A DNA stretch of 52,668 bases, taken from the NCBI GenBank assembly GCA_029059055.1, contig JAIDWS010000034.1, forward strand, positions 20,249 through 72,916, in the 5' to 3' direction. This document shows, one piece after another, positions 8,216 through 16,738 of the stretch. The notes under the pieces were generated by a model. That model saw nothing but the letters and a program-made list of their open reading frames with translations. It was not told the DNA's origin and made no database searches. Every line of letters begins with the position of its first letter. Position 1 is the first letter of the stretch. The translations under genes and the position numbers were made by a program. The DNA is from Alphaproteobacteria bacterium (GTDB taxonomy: Bacteria > Pseudomonadota > Alphaproteobacteria > Rs-D84).

Positions 8216-8966
8216 TCTGTTTGTCCCGGCGTTTGTTTATAACCGACATCTGGATTCAACATTATGGGATGCAAATTTACAATTGCGAACGATACCGTCC
8301 AATTCACTCCAAATGATTGTATGGCACTATATCGCATATATGCAAAATGCTGGACTGGCCATCCGGGATGAAGACATTGCGGAAATTTTTTTGCATGGTT
8401 CTACGTCAAACTATTATTATGACGCCACCAGTGATATCGATATCTGTATTGTAATGGATACATCGCGGTTGGCCGCATCAATGCCGGGTGTTGATATATT
8501 TACTGTTACAACGGCAATGAAAATTGCGTGGATGCGCAAGCATAAAATTCGTATATATGGTCGTGGCGTTGATATCAGTATTGTTGATGTCCAGCACCCA
8601 AAATATGGCCCTGGTGTGTACAAGGTGGGACCCGCATATTCTTTACCACGCGATGTGTGGCTGCGGCGTCCCGTACGTATCGACGGAAAAGAAATCCGTA
8701 TTTTGCGGCGCCGCGCCCGGGACATATATCGTCGCTACAAGCGGCTGTTCCGCGAATGTTATAAAAACAAGATGTCTGATACATATCTTGATACATTCCT
8801 GTCGCGGCTGTGGTCCGAACGTCGCGCTGCCTATGACCGTGCCCCGCTTCAGCCTATAACGCCCGAAACAATGGCATTCAGAATGATGCGCCGCTGTGGC
8901 GTTTTGAACAAGATAAAAGAACGTCTGGATAAAATCCGAAATAAAAATTTTACGTTATCGGTGTAA
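8175..8966 (+). CDS. Nucleotidyltransferase-fold protein
   Basis: 263 residues. HGSTSNYYYDATSDIDICI matches the Pol-beta superfamily pattern GS...DxD of nucleotidyltransferases, with a further Asp in GRGVDISIVD as the likely third carboxylate. The C-terminal half is basic and helical (ILRRRARDIYRRYKRLFRE). It could be a MNT-type or RNA/antibiotic-modifying transferase; the substrate cannot be told. Start 8175 (MKNHRLRR) is favoured by AAAGGG 7 nt upstream. It overlaps the preceding gene by 41 nt, suggesting translational coupling. The flanks have no mobile enzyme. Confidence 0.7.
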   Translation: MKNHRLRRHLLKSNLFVPAFVYNRHLDSTLWDANLQLRTIPSNSLQMIVWHYIAYMQNAGLAIRDEDIAEIFLHGSTSNYYYDATSDIDICIVMDTSRLAASMPGVDIFTVTTAMKIAWMRKHKIRIYGRGVDISIVDVQHPKYGPGVYKVGPAYSLPRDVWLRRPVRIDGKEIRILRRRARDIYRRYKRLFRECYKNKMSDTYLDTFLSRLWSERRAAYDRAPLQPITPETMAFRMMRRCGVLNKIKERLDKIRNKNFTLSV

Positions 8967-9271
8967 AACCGCGGGGCATAAATTCACCCCCGCCGTGCAG
9001 ATTTTATTATTGCCAGAAATTTAATAAACGACTGTAATACTTTTTGAATCCACGGTTGTGGGTTCGGGACGTCGAAAATCCCTTATCTGGTCGGCATATT
9101 GTGTATGTCGTTATTTTGTGCGCGGCGCCTTGCCACGCCCCCCGACATTGGTCGGGTTGTTGCAGTTATACAACAGGGGCATCGCCCCAAAGGCTGCAAG
9201 GTCATTATCAGATATGATTTTTCGAACTTCCCGACCACCAGATTCTGGTGGTTTTCTTTGATAACCAAAGG
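8967..9271. other. Gene-free spacer with weak hairpins
   Basis: No supported gene. GCGGGG...CCCCGC (about 8972-8994) may terminate the preceding gene. ACCACCA-GATTC-TGGTGGT followed by TTTTC (9235-9258) is a second hairpin just before the next gene. No promoter stands out. Confidence 0.5.
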
Positions 9272-9883
9272 ATGGAAGAAGTGAAGAAAATCAAACAAAT
9301 TGGTAAAGTCTTGATAATGCTGACGCTGGTTATTATCCCCGGCGTGGCACGGGCGCTGTTGGTGCCACCGGTTGGGGAATGCGTGAGTGGCACATGCCCC
9401 AGCGATGGACAATAAATTGATGGCATCATGTACGGGTGCGGTCGTGCAACGGAATGTTACTGCGTCAACAGTGACGGCGAAGGAATCAATGTTCCCTGTG
9501 GATGCTTTGGCGACGCAGATTGCAAAACCAGCGGTTACGGATGTATTAACGGTCAATGCGCAAAATGCCGCAGTTGTACAAACTGCACCAGCAGCAACAC
9601 CTGGGATTCTGTCGCCACCGGGTATCAACGCCGGACCACAAAAACATGTGGATGTGACGGGACATGCAACACGTCATATTCTTACCGATGCGCGCCCGGA
9701 TATTTCGGCAACAGTTATAACGGCACATCGGGATGCACGCGTTGCCCGACCGATGGGGGCGTCACCGGGACATCTGTGGCGGGAACAACCGCACGAACGG
9801 GATGCTATGTCGGGGCAAACACGATGGGCCGCGATAATTACGGGGCGTTTGAATTCACCGGAAATTCTTATTATTGTGACTAA
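9272..9883 (+). pseudogene. Secreted Cys-rich protein gene interrupted by in-frame TAA
   Basis: ATG 9272 (AAAGGATGG context) opens a signal peptide (KKIKQIGKVLIMLTLVIIPG then VARA) and a short mature start ending PSDGQ. An in-frame TAA stands at 9413-9415. The same frame continues directly with a Cys-rich body of about 155 residues (CGRATECYC, CAKCRSCTNC, CGCDGTC) and the module CYVGANTMGRDNYG...FEFTGN to 9883. Without the TAA it would be one 203-residue secreted protein. Nonsense decay is likeliest; stop readthrough or a later internal start (9428, lacking a signal) are less likely alternatives. Confidence 0.7.
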
Positions 9884-9891
9884 GGCCATTC

Positions 9892-9912
9892 AATCCCGCC
9901 CCGGCGGGATTT
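9892..9912 (+). terminator. Intrinsic terminator
   Basis: AATCCCGCC, CC, GGCGGGATT followed by TT. It closes the broken Cys-rich gene. Confidence 0.75.
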
Positions 9913-9916
9913 TGGT

Positions 9917-9944
9917 TTGACTTTTTGGGGGCGGCTGGCATAAT
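9917..9944 (+). promoter_or_regulatory. Sigma-70-type promoter, near-leaderless
   Basis: TTGACT (9917-9922), N16, CATAAT (9939-9944). The ATG of the next gene lies only 9 nt after the -10 box with no Shine-Dalgarno. Confidence 0.75.
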
Positions 9945-9953
9945 ACCATTACC

Positions 9954-10592
9954 ATGTTCACACGAAAAGATATTCACCCGGATATTGACCTCGTTTTGGC
10001 CGCCATCGCACGGGAATTAAAAATGTATGACAATCTGGCGCCGGATGAAATCAACGAATTGACCGGCATCAGCACACATCCCACATTTATCGAATTAAAT
10101 CGACGACATCATGTGTTACAGGCGCGCGCGATGGGTCACCAATATCCGGCCATGACGTATTATCAAATGCTGCGCCCAACCGTCGTGACCCAGATTGTTG
10201 ACATGGAACGCCATTTGGCGCGGTCACGCAACACACGCATTCGGACCATCATTGGCGCCCGGATTCGGGGCACACATTTCAAGCTGGAATTCAATAATGG
10301 TTTACATCATCAGGGATTGATAAAACTGGTTCTGGCATATCCACACATGTCGGCCGCGCAACTGGCCCGTCATTGCATTACGAATAAAATTAATGTTTTG
10401 GGCGATGCGGCACTGAACATGGATGCTGCGTGCATTTCTGAAATCATTGGCCATATACGGTCCTGTGTCAATGAGGACAAACACTGGGCCCCGCATCCCA
10501 TTACGGACCGCGAACACCTGTACGCATCACGATGGCTGGAAATTTTCGAACAATCAACCCAGGGAAAAAATACAAATGGCAAGCAGCGCTGA
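9954..10592 (+). CDS. Hypothetical soluble helical protein
   Basis: 212 residues, mostly helical and charged, with no signal peptide or membrane segment. I do not recognise a family. The central part (RNTRIRTIIGARIRG, HFKLEFNNGLHHQGLIKL, LARHCITNKINVLGD) hints at a small DNA- or nucleotide-binding fold, but this is a guess. The start is set by the strong promoter ending 9 nt upstream. It overlaps the TfoX-N gene by 17 nt and probably forms an operon with it and ogt. Confidence 0.6.
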   Translation: MFTRKDIHPDIDLVLAAIARELKMYDNLAPDEINELTGISTHPTFIELNRRHHVLQARAMGHQYPAMTYYQMLRPTVVTQIVDMERHLARSRNTRIRTIIGARIRGTHFKLEFNNGLHHQGLIKLVLAYPHMSAAQLARHCITNKINVLGDAALNMDAACISEIIGHIRSCVNEDKHWAPHPITDREHLYASRWLEIFEQSTQGKNTNGKQR

Positions 10593-10914
10593 ATTTATCG
10601 AATTTGTATATGACCAGGTTGCCGCCGCCGGCGCGGTCCGTTATCGCAAAATGTTTGGCGATTACATGCTGTATTGCGAAGACCGCCCCGTATTGTTAAT
10701 TTGCGACGACACAGTGTATGTTAAACAAATCCCGGAAACATTGACGGTCTTTGCCGCGCATGGCGTGACGCCCGACGCGGGCATTCCATACACGGGCGCG
10801 CGGCCGCACTATATCCTGGACATCGAAAATTCGGATTTGGCGGTCGACATGACGCGCATGCTGGCGCGTGTATTGCCGTTACCCAAACCCAAAAAGCCGC
10901 GGACAAAAAAATGA
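10576..10914 (+). CDS. TfoX N-terminal domain protein
   Basis: 112 residues matching the TfoX-N/YccR family: FIEFVYDQVAAAGAVRYRKMFG at the N terminus, a central hydrophobic core, and YHYIL-type segment RPHYILDIEN. It ends in a Lys/Pro-rich tail. In gammaproteobacteria the domain is linked to competence regulation; stand-alone copies elsewhere are of unknown role. ATG 10576 is chosen for AGGGA upstream and family length. It overlaps the previous gene and joins ogt through an ATGA overlap at 10911-10914. Confidence 0.8.
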   Translation: MASSAEFIEFVYDQVAAAGAVRYRKMFGDYMLYCEDRPVLLICDDTVYVKQIPETLTVFAAHGVTPDAGIPYTGARPHYILDIENSDLAVDMTRMLARVLPLPKPKKPRTKK

Positions 10915-11219
10915 ATCCGACCGATATTGATATTGACGCCCTGGGCGGGACATCGTTCCAGCGCGACGTATGGCGGGCATTAACCAAAATCCCGCGCGGC
11001 GAAACACGCACATATGCCCAATTGGCCGCGATGGCGGGCCATCCGACGGCAATCCGTGCGGTGGCCAATGCGGTTGGCAAAAATCCCATGCCGCCCATCA
11101 TTCCATGTCACCGCATTATCCGCAGTGATGGCAAAATCGGCGGATATTCCGCCCCGGGCGGCATCACGACCAAGCGGCGTCTGTTGCAATCCGAAGGCGT
11201 GAAATTCCCCAAAATTTAA
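10911..11219 (+). CDS. ogt: Methylated-DNA-cysteine methyltransferase (C-terminal domain only)
   Basis: 102 residues comprising the active-site domain of the Ogt/MGMT family. It has the helix-turn-helix segment (TYAQLAAMAGHPTAIRAV, ANAVGKNP) and the catalytic motif IPCHRII with acceptor Cys. It removes alkyl groups from O6-alkylguanine by suicide transfer. The N-terminal ribonuclease-like domain of full-length Ogt is missing, as in short alkyltransferase forms. An ATGA overlap with the TfoX-N gene implies translational coupling. The stop interlocks with the convergent gene at 11216-11219. Confidence 0.9.
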   Translation: MNPTDIDIDALGGTSFQRDVWRALTKIPRGETRTYAQLAAMAGHPTAIRAVANAVGKNPMPPIIPCHRIIRSDGKIGGYSAPGGITTKRRLLQSEGVKFPKI

Positions 11220-11494
11220 GTCAACGGGCATATATCTTCAAAGCGCCAGACACCGGTATCATCACTGTATTCGGTATCGGCCGGTGCGAACATCATGCAC
11301 ACCCCGGCGGGCGTTGATAATAAACAGCTGGTCGCGTCACCCGCACTGCTGTATCCGGTGGGGCACGCACCATCGACAATAATCATCGCTGATTCATTAA
11401 TCGCGACATAGCCGGACGGGCAGCTGGTTCCGGGCGCCGCCGCCATCGCAGGCGTTGAAACGATTATGCCCACCAATAAACACACCAAACGCAT
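11216..11494 (-). CDS. Small secreted cysteine-rich protein
   Basis: 92 residues with a signal peptide cut after STPAMA. The mature part has CPSGY, CPTGYSS, C, C and a terminal C in DTGVWRFEDIC. Its order (CP-G-Y, Cys pair, then a D-x-TG-x-x-x-F/E element) echoes the modules at 7346-7642 and 9272-9883. Function unknown, probably periplasmic or surface. It follows the 11497-11922 gene by 2 nt and is probably co-transcribed. Confidence 0.7.
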   Translation of the reverse strand: MRLVCLLVGIIVSTPAMAAAPGTSCPSGYVAINESAMIIVDGACPTGYSSAGDATSCLLSTPAGVCMMFAPADTEYSDDTGVWRFEDICPLT

Positions 11495-11496
11495 CG

Positions 11497-11922
11497 TTAA
11501 TCACCCAAATTGGAAAATAAAATTGCTTGGAAATCGGTGGATGCCGCTGCAAAAGTTGCACAGCTACGTGCACAAATTTGAGCACAATTATAGGCCGATT
11601 CCCTATCTTCCAAATACACCCAAGACGATACAGCGGGTGTAACAATTTTACACCAACAATACCGATTATTCTCACTGGTGGTACTGATCTTAACTGTATC
11701 CGATATGGCACCTGTGTGGCTGCCCTTTTGGCTTCCACAAAACATAACACCATCTATCTGAATCTTATTACAACTAAATGTCCAGTTAGATTGGCCCAAT
11801 GCCACTGTCTGATTATATGCACAATTCGCACTGGGCGTTAATTTAACACATTTTGTTGCGGCATGTACGGATGACGTTGCCGCCATTAACCCCACAGTAA
11901 AACACAACAGATAAATTTTCAT
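11497..11922 (-). CDS. Secreted cysteine-containing protein
   Basis: 141 residues with signal peptide MKIYLLCFTVGLMAATSSVHA. The mature part carries about ten cysteines (KCVKL, NCAYN, FSCNK, FCGSQ, YCWCK, NCAQICARSC). It looks exported and disulfide-rich, with no family recognised. The start is supported by the signal peptide and GGGGGGATT upstream. It is the first gene of a two-gene unit with 11216-11494. Confidence 0.68.
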   Translation of the reverse strand: MKIYLLCFTVGLMAATSSVHAATKCVKLTPSANCAYNQTVALGQSNWTFSCNKIQIDGVMFCGSQKGSHTGAISDTVKISTTSENNRYCWCKIVTPAVSSWVYLEDRESAYNCAQICARSCATFAAASTDFQAILFSNLGD

Positions 11923-12022
11923 TTTGGTTGCAATCCCCCCATTTTTTGCCGCAATTAATCGGTGGTTTAGATTAGGCAATTTTTCCGTTTGACACATGCC
12001 CAGAAATTGTATATTTTTACAT

Positions 12023-12083
12023 CAATTCATCAGGAATAAATACCGCCAAATTAATCGACCGATTATTTTAGCGGTGCTTTTTT
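12023..12083 (+). ncRNA. Candidate small RNA with its own promoter and terminator
   Basis: TTGACA (11989-11994) and TATTTT (12012-12017, N17) precede a transcript of about 60 nt. It ends in a long hairpin with ACCGC/GCGGT outer and TAATCG/CGATTA inner pairs, followed by TTTTTT (12078-12083). No plus-strand gene lies upstream to need this terminator. The promoter lies antisense to the leader of the 11922 gene. Expression is inferred only. Confidence 0.45.
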
Positions 12084-12147
12084 ATGCCACGCGCCCCGGA
12101 TTTTCGGGGGACGCAACCCTGTGCATTCGGCACAGATAAAACAACAA

Positions 12148-12172
12148 AAAATCCCCCGATTGGGGGATTTTT
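12148..12172 (-). terminator. Intrinsic terminator of the M23 peptidase gene
   Basis: AAAATCCCCC, loop GAT, GGGGGATTTTT. It overlaps the stop codon. Confidence 0.85.
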
Positions 12173-13433
12173 ACAACTGGATAAACATATCCGGATGGTC
12201 GGCCAATTGCCCAATGGCATCATCGACAACCGCACGGAATTTCAAGAACCGTTCTTTTTCCGCCGCCCCCAGATTGCTGATGGCGGGCAATTTTACCGTC
12301 ATGGGATTGACGTGTTTGCCGTTCTTGATAATTTCATAGTGCAAATGCGGCCCCGTTGACATCCCGGTTGAACCAACGTATCCGATGGTCTGGCCCTGGC
12401 GGACATTGGTGCCGACGACGACACCCTTGGCAAATTTGGACATGTGCGCATACAGCGTTTCATATGACCCGTTATGGCGGATTTTGACATAATTTCCGTG
12501 GCCTTTGTTATAACTGCGCGCGACAACACGACCGGCGCCGGCGGCCGGAATCGGCGTACCGGTGGATGCACGGAAATCGACCCCTTTGTGTGCGCGTGTA
12601 TATCCCAAGACCGGATGTTTACGGCGCAGATTAAAACTGCTGGTGACGCGGGCGTTGTTAATCGGCGTACGCTTTAACGATTTAATCGCACCGTTACCAT
12701 CTTCGTCATAATATCCGGTGGTGCCATCCGATTTGCGGAAACGGTACATTTTGACATTGCCACGCAACGCTTCGAACGATACGGCCAAGACGCGACCATT
12801 ATCAACCTTGGCCCCGCCCAAAAAGTTTTCTTCGTACATGACGCCGAATTTCTGGCCAGCGCGGATATCACGTTCAAAGTCCATTTCAAACGCCAACAAA
12901 TCGTATACATCGGCCAAAATACCCGCCGGAATTCCCGCACGCTGGCCGGCAACAAAGAAGCTGTCGCCATCTTTGATTTCGCCCGCGCGATACACCACAT
13001 GCGTGTCGCGTTCGATATCCACAGTCTTGCATTCCCAAACGCCGTCGCCGGTGCATGTCAATTCCACCTGGCGCCAGGGGCCCGGGATTAACACAACCTG
13101 GTGTACGGGGGCGTCTTTGTCCGCACGGCGGAATTCAATTTTATCAGAATCCGCCCGCAGCGTCGAAATCCCCGCGTCTTTTTTCAATGTGGCGGCAATC
13201 GCGTCAATGTCACGGGTGGACAATCCCTGGGCCGATAATAATTGCCCCAGTGTATCCCCACTGGTGACGGCAACGGTCGACGTGCATTCCGACGACGACG
13301 CCCCGATTGCGCGACGCGCCACGCGCGGCTGGGTCCAGACCAAGACCACCGCCACCGCCGTTAATAAAAACGCCAGCGCCAGAACAAATTTGGTTAAACG
13401 ATGTGGGTTCAGAATATTTTTTGCTTTTTCCAT
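12171..13433 (-). CDS. M23 family peptidoglycan endopeptidase
   Basis: 420 residues: one N-terminal transmembrane anchor (about 14-33), a LysM/OapA-like region (about 50-130), and a C-terminal lysostaphin-type M23 domain. The zinc motifs are HKGVDF and HLHYE. The family hydrolyses peptide crosslinks in periplasmic peptidoglycan, like MepM. ATG 13433 (MEKAKN) is chosen over longer forms because a minus-strand TATAAT ends 7 nt before it and the longer form would overlap the promoter. There is no Shine-Dalgarno, so it is probably leaderless. It is divergent from prmC. Confidence 0.9.
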   Translation of the reverse strand: MEKAKNILNPHRLTKFVLALAFLLTAVAVVLVWTQPRVARRAIGASSSECTSTVAVTSGDTLGQLLSAQGLSTRDIDAIAATLKKDAGISTLRADSDKIEFRRADKDAPVHQVVLIPGPWRQVELTCTGDGVWECKTVDIERDTHVVYRAGEIKDGDSFFVAGQRAGIPAGILADVYDLLAFEMDFERDIRAGQKFGVMYEENFLGGAKVDNGRVLAVSFEALRGNVKMYRFRKSDGTTGYYDEDGNGAIKSLKRTPINNARVTSSFNLRRKHPVLGYTRAHKGVDFRASTGTPIPAAGAGRVVARSYNKGHGNYVKIRHNGSYETLYAHMSKFAKGVVVGTNVRQGQTIGYVGSTGMSTGPHLHYEIIKNGKHVNPMTVKLPAISNLGAAEKERFLKFRAVVDDAIGQLADHPDMFIQL

Positions 13434-13469
13434 GACGGGGATTATAATTGCTTTATGAAAATAAATCAA
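13421..13469. promoter_or_regulatory. Divergent promoter with shared symmetric -10 box (M23 gene / prmC)
   Basis: ATTATAAT at 13441-13448 is self-complementary and supplies TATAAT on both strands. Plus: TTGCTT (13421-13426), N16, TATAAT (13443-13448), ATG 6 nt later. Minus: TTGATT (13464-13469), N17, TATAAT (13441-13446), ATG 7 nt later. Each -35 lies in or near the other gene's first codons. Confidence 0.75.
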
Positions 13470-14225
13470 GCGTTCACAATCTTGCAATCGGCCGGCGGCA
13501 TTCGCGCGGCACGTATCATCACCGACAAATATAAAAATTTATCTAAAATTCGAACCTTATGGATGGCGCGACAGTTGCGCCGCGGGGTCCCGGTGGCCAA
13601 AATCATTCATCAAAAATGGTTTTATGGGCTGTCTTTTTATACAAACAAATTTACATTGGACCCGCGGCCGGATACCGAAACGGTGGTCGCGGCGGTCATT
13701 GCCGATTGCCCGGGGAATACCCCGCGGCGTATCCTGGATTTGGGAACGGGAACCGGATGTATTCTGGGGGCGTTGGTCAAAAACATTCCCGAATCTGTCG
13801 GGGTGGGCATTGACCGGTCGTACGGCGCGGTGCGCGTGGCACGACGCAACATGCGCATGTTGGGACTGGGGCGGCGGGTCACGGTGTTATGGCGCAGTTT
13901 CGGCCGAAAAAAAATGCCCGGCGCCCCGTTTGACATTATTGTATCCAACCCGCCATACATCGCACGTGGTGACACCCGCGTCAATGACGCCGCACGACAC
14001 GACCCGGCGGGCGCATTATATGCGGGGGCGGCGGGATTGGCGGCATACAAAACCATCGCGAACAATGCCGTCGCATGGTTGCGCGATGGTGGCCGGATAT
14101 ATTTGGAAATTGGGGACGGCATGGGGGCGGATGTACGCGACATATTCACCCGCGCCGGATGGACATTTGTACGCGCAGAATCCGACCTGGGCGGAATTGA
14201 ACGCGCATTGGTTTTCGAAAAATAA
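13455..14225 (+). CDS. prmC: Release factor glutamine methyltransferase PrmC (HemK)
   Basis: 256 residues. It methylates the Gln of the GGQ motif in peptide-chain release factors. A short N-terminal helical domain precedes the Rossmann methyltransferase with DLGTGTGCILG (SAM loop) and the signature SNPPYIA. Somewhat shorter than the common 275-290. ATG 13455 is set by TATAAT ending 6 nt upstream, with no Shine-Dalgarno. It converges with the MBL gene, with one base between the stop codons. Confidence 0.9.
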   Translation: MKINQAFTILQSAGGIRAARIITDKYKNLSKIRTLWMARQLRRGVPVAKIIHQKWFYGLSFYTNKFTLDPRPDTETVVAAVIADCPGNTPRRILDLGTGTGCILGALVKNIPESVGVGIDRSYGAVRVARRNMRMLGLGRRVTVLWRSFGRKKMPGAPFDIIVSNPPYIARGDTRVNDAARHDPAGALYAGAAGLAAYKTIANNAVAWLRDGGRIYLEIGDGMGADVRDIFTRAGWTFVRAESDLGGIERALVFEK

Positions 14226-14226
14226 A

Positions 14227-14865
14227 TTATTTGAAATACGGATTATAACGCCGCAAACCACCAATGGTCGAATCCGGACCATGCCCATGAATCACACGCG
14301 TATCATCCGGTAAATTCATGGCGGCGACACGCGCAATAGATGTGCGCAGCGTATTCAAATCCCCACCCGGCAAATCCCAACGCCCAACAGAATCTGCAAA
14401 AATTGTATCCCCCGAAATCAGAACTTTTTCACCCGCAAAATGGAACATCACCCCGCCCGGCGAATGCCCGGGGGCCGGCACAACCGCGGCAATCAGTTCC
14501 GGTAAAACCGTTATTTCCCGGCCCACAAGTGGCGTCGGCGCAACATTATCATCGGTTACATGCGGCAACCCAAAATAATCCAGCAAAGAATTCCCCCACG
14601 GGATAATTTCGTCATCGGGCGTCGCCAAAAACCATGGCACATTGTAATGCGCGGCCAAAAACGGTGCGGCGGAAAAATGGTCGGGATGACCATGCGTGGT
14701 ATATATCGCCCGCAGACGCAATCCACGGCCATCCAACAACCGCACCCAATCGTCGGCCCGTCCCCAGGCATCAAATATAACACAATCGCCGCCCATCGAC
14801 ACCAACACGGAATTGGTGTTTTCGGGCGGCATATGGATAACGTCAAATTCAGGCCGCATTGGCAT
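14227..14865 (-). CDS. Metallo-beta-lactamase-fold hydrolase (glyoxalase II-like)
   Basis: About 212 residues. The metal motif THGHPDHF (HxHxDH) is followed by APGHSPGG and SGDTIFADSVGR, then HGHGPDS near the C terminus, as in the YcbL/GloB-like group of thioester or glutathione-conjugate hydrolases. Cytosolic; substrate not certain. The start (14865 or 14859) overlaps the 3' end of ftsH, so it is probably translated from the ftsH-tilS transcript. Confidence 0.85.
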   Translation of the reverse strand: MPMRPEFDVIHMPPENTNSVLVSMGGDCVIFDAWGRADDWVRLLDGRGLRLRAIYTTHGHPDHFSAAPFLAAHYNVPWFLATPDDEIIPWGNSLLDYFGLPHVTDDNVAPTPLVGREITVLPELIAAVVPAPGHSPGGVMFHFAGEKVLISGDTIFADSVGRWDLPGGDLNTLRTSIARVAAMNLPDDTRVIHGHGPDSTIGGLRRYNPYFK

Positions 14866-16738
14866 CCGACTTCTGTTTACGGGTGGTCTTTTTCGGGGTG
14901 GCGGATTTTTTATGTCCCGAAACAATTTCACGAATTTCATCCCCGGTCAAAGTTTCACGTGTCAGCAATTCGTTCGCCAATTTTTCCACCGTCGCCCGGT
15001 TTTTACGCAGAATCGCGGTTGCATCGCGATGCGCCGTATTCAACCAAGTACGAATTTCATCGTCGACCAATTGGGCGGTTTTTTCAGACGCGTTTTCCAG
15101 CGCACTGCGGGCGTTGAAAGTGCCGACCTGATTAATCGCGGCCAGCCCCACCGTCGGTGACAGACCCGCGACCGTAATTGAATACCGCGCCAAACGGGTT
15201 GCCGATGCAATATCACTTTCGGCGCCGGTGGTGATTTTATCCGCACCGAAAAAGATTTCTTCGGCGGCGCGCCCGGCCAATGCCACCGCCAGATTGGCCC
15301 GAACCTCTGCAATGGTCATGGACACTTTGTCATCAATGGGCAAATGCTGAACCATGCCCAATGCCCGGCCACGCGGGATAATCGTTGCCTTGTGAATGGG
15401 ATCGGTCACATCGGCATACATCATGCTGACGAATGCATGACCGGCTTCGTGATATGCGGTTAACTTGATATCTTCGGGACGCATTTTGCGAACCTTGCGC
15501 GGGCCCATCAAGATTTTATCACGCGCTTCTTCGACGTCGATGGGTTCCACCGCCGCACGCCCACCACGCACCGCGTGCAGGGCCGCTTCGTTCAACAGGT
15601 TTTCCAAATCTGCGCCCGAAAATCCGGTGGTGCCGCGGGCCAAATCCTGTAAATTCACGTTGTCCGCAATTTTAACCCGTTTGGCATATAAATCCAAGAT
15701 TTCACGACGTCCCGCCAAATCGGGTAATTCAATGTGCACCTGGCGGTCAAAGCGGCCCGGGCGCAACAACGCCGCATCCAACATGTCCGGACGGTTGGTC
15801 GCCCCAATCACGATGATGCCGGTGTCATTGGAAAATCCGTCCATTTCAATCAGCAATTGGTTCAGTGTCTGTTCACGGTCTTGGTCATTATACGAATGCG
15901 TACTGCGCCGCTGGCCGATGGCATCAATTTCATCAATGAACAAAATGCACGGGGCGTTACGCTTGGCCATTTCAAAGATTTCTTTTATCTTGGCCACCCC
16001 CAGCCCCACGATAATACCGGAAAAATCACTGCCCGACGCGGCAAAGAACGGGACATTGGCTTCGCCGGCAATGGCGCGCGCCAACAGTGTTTTACCCGTT
16101 CCCGGTTCCCCCGACAGCAATACCCCACGCGGCACACGGGCGCCAACAGATTTAAATTTATCCTTGTTCTTTAAGAAATCGACGATTTCCATCAATTCTT
16201 GCTTTTCAGAATCAATGCCGGCGACGTCTTGGAACGTGGTCTTGGTTTTTCCGGTGGTGATTTTGGTCGGGTTTTGATTCACCAAACTGCGCGATAATCC
16301 GCCCGGCCCGCCACGCATCCCGCGCAGCAACCACCAGATAAACAGTCCCCCCATCAAAATCGGCACCCATATCCCCAGGTAATCAACCCATGTTTTATCG
16401 TCATTAATCGATATTGTCGCACCCGCCGCAGACAATTTGCCCAGCAATTCCGGGTCATATGTAATGGTTGCACGATATTTTGTCCCATCACGCAGTGTTC
16501 CCGTGGCCCGGGTTCCGCGAACATCCATGGTTTTAATATCTTTTTCACGGCGCAAAACATCCGAAAACGACAGTTCCACCGGCGCTGTCTGGGGGCCGGT
16601 TACGCCGGTAAATCCATTCGACATGCGGCCACCCGCCATCGGGCGCAACATTAATGCCAAAAATAACAGTCCGGCAAAAATCAAAAATACAGACGCACCG
16701 TCGCGTGGTAATTTTTTATTGTTGTTTTGTTTTTTCAT
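14849..16738 (-). CDS. ftsH: ATP-dependent membrane zinc protease FtsH
   Basis: About 629 residues with two N-terminal transmembrane helices flanking a periplasmic domain. The AAA module has Walker A GEPGTGKT and Walker B CILFIDEIDAIG, then the SRH, and the zinc protease motif HEAGH. It degrades membrane and regulatory proteins as a hexamer. ATG 16738 (MKKQNNN) with AGGGAAAG is preferred to an upstream in-frame start. It overlaps the tilS end by 23 nt, the conserved tilS-ftsH pairing. Confidence 0.95.
   Translation of the reverse strand: MKKQNNNKKLPRDGASVFLIFAGLLFLALMLRPMAGGRMSNGFTGVTGPQTAPVELSFSDVLRREKDIKTMDVRGTRATGTLRDGTKYRATITYDPELLGKLSAAGATISINDDKTWVDYLGIWVPILMGGLFIWWLLRGMRGGPGGLSRSLVNQNPTKITTGKTKTTFQDVAGIDSEKQELMEIVDFLKNKDKFKSVGARVPRGVLLSGEPGTGKTLLARAIAGEANVPFFAASGSDFSGIIVGLGVAKIKEIFEMAKRNAPCILFIDEIDAIGQRRSTHSYNDQDREQTLNQLLIEMDGFSNDTGIIVIGATNRPDMLDAALLRPGRFDRQVHIELPDLAGRREILDLYAKRVKIADNVNLQDLARGTTGFSGADLENLLNEAALHAVRGGRAAVEPIDVEEARDKILMGPRKVRKMRPEDIKLTAYHEAGHAFVSMMYADVTDPIHKATIIPRGRALGMVQHLPIDDKVSMTIAEVRANLAVALAGRAAEEIFFGADKITTGAESDIASATRLARYSITVAGLSPTVGLAAINQVGTFNARSALENASEKTAQLVDDEIRTWLNTAHRDATAILRKNRATVEKLANELLTRETLTGDEIREIVSGHKKSATPKKTTRKQKSDANAA

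Noticed and set aside
9083..9628. 181-codon minus-strand frame
   Set aside because: It runs against the signal peptide and Cys-rich body of the 9272 gene and shows no start signal.
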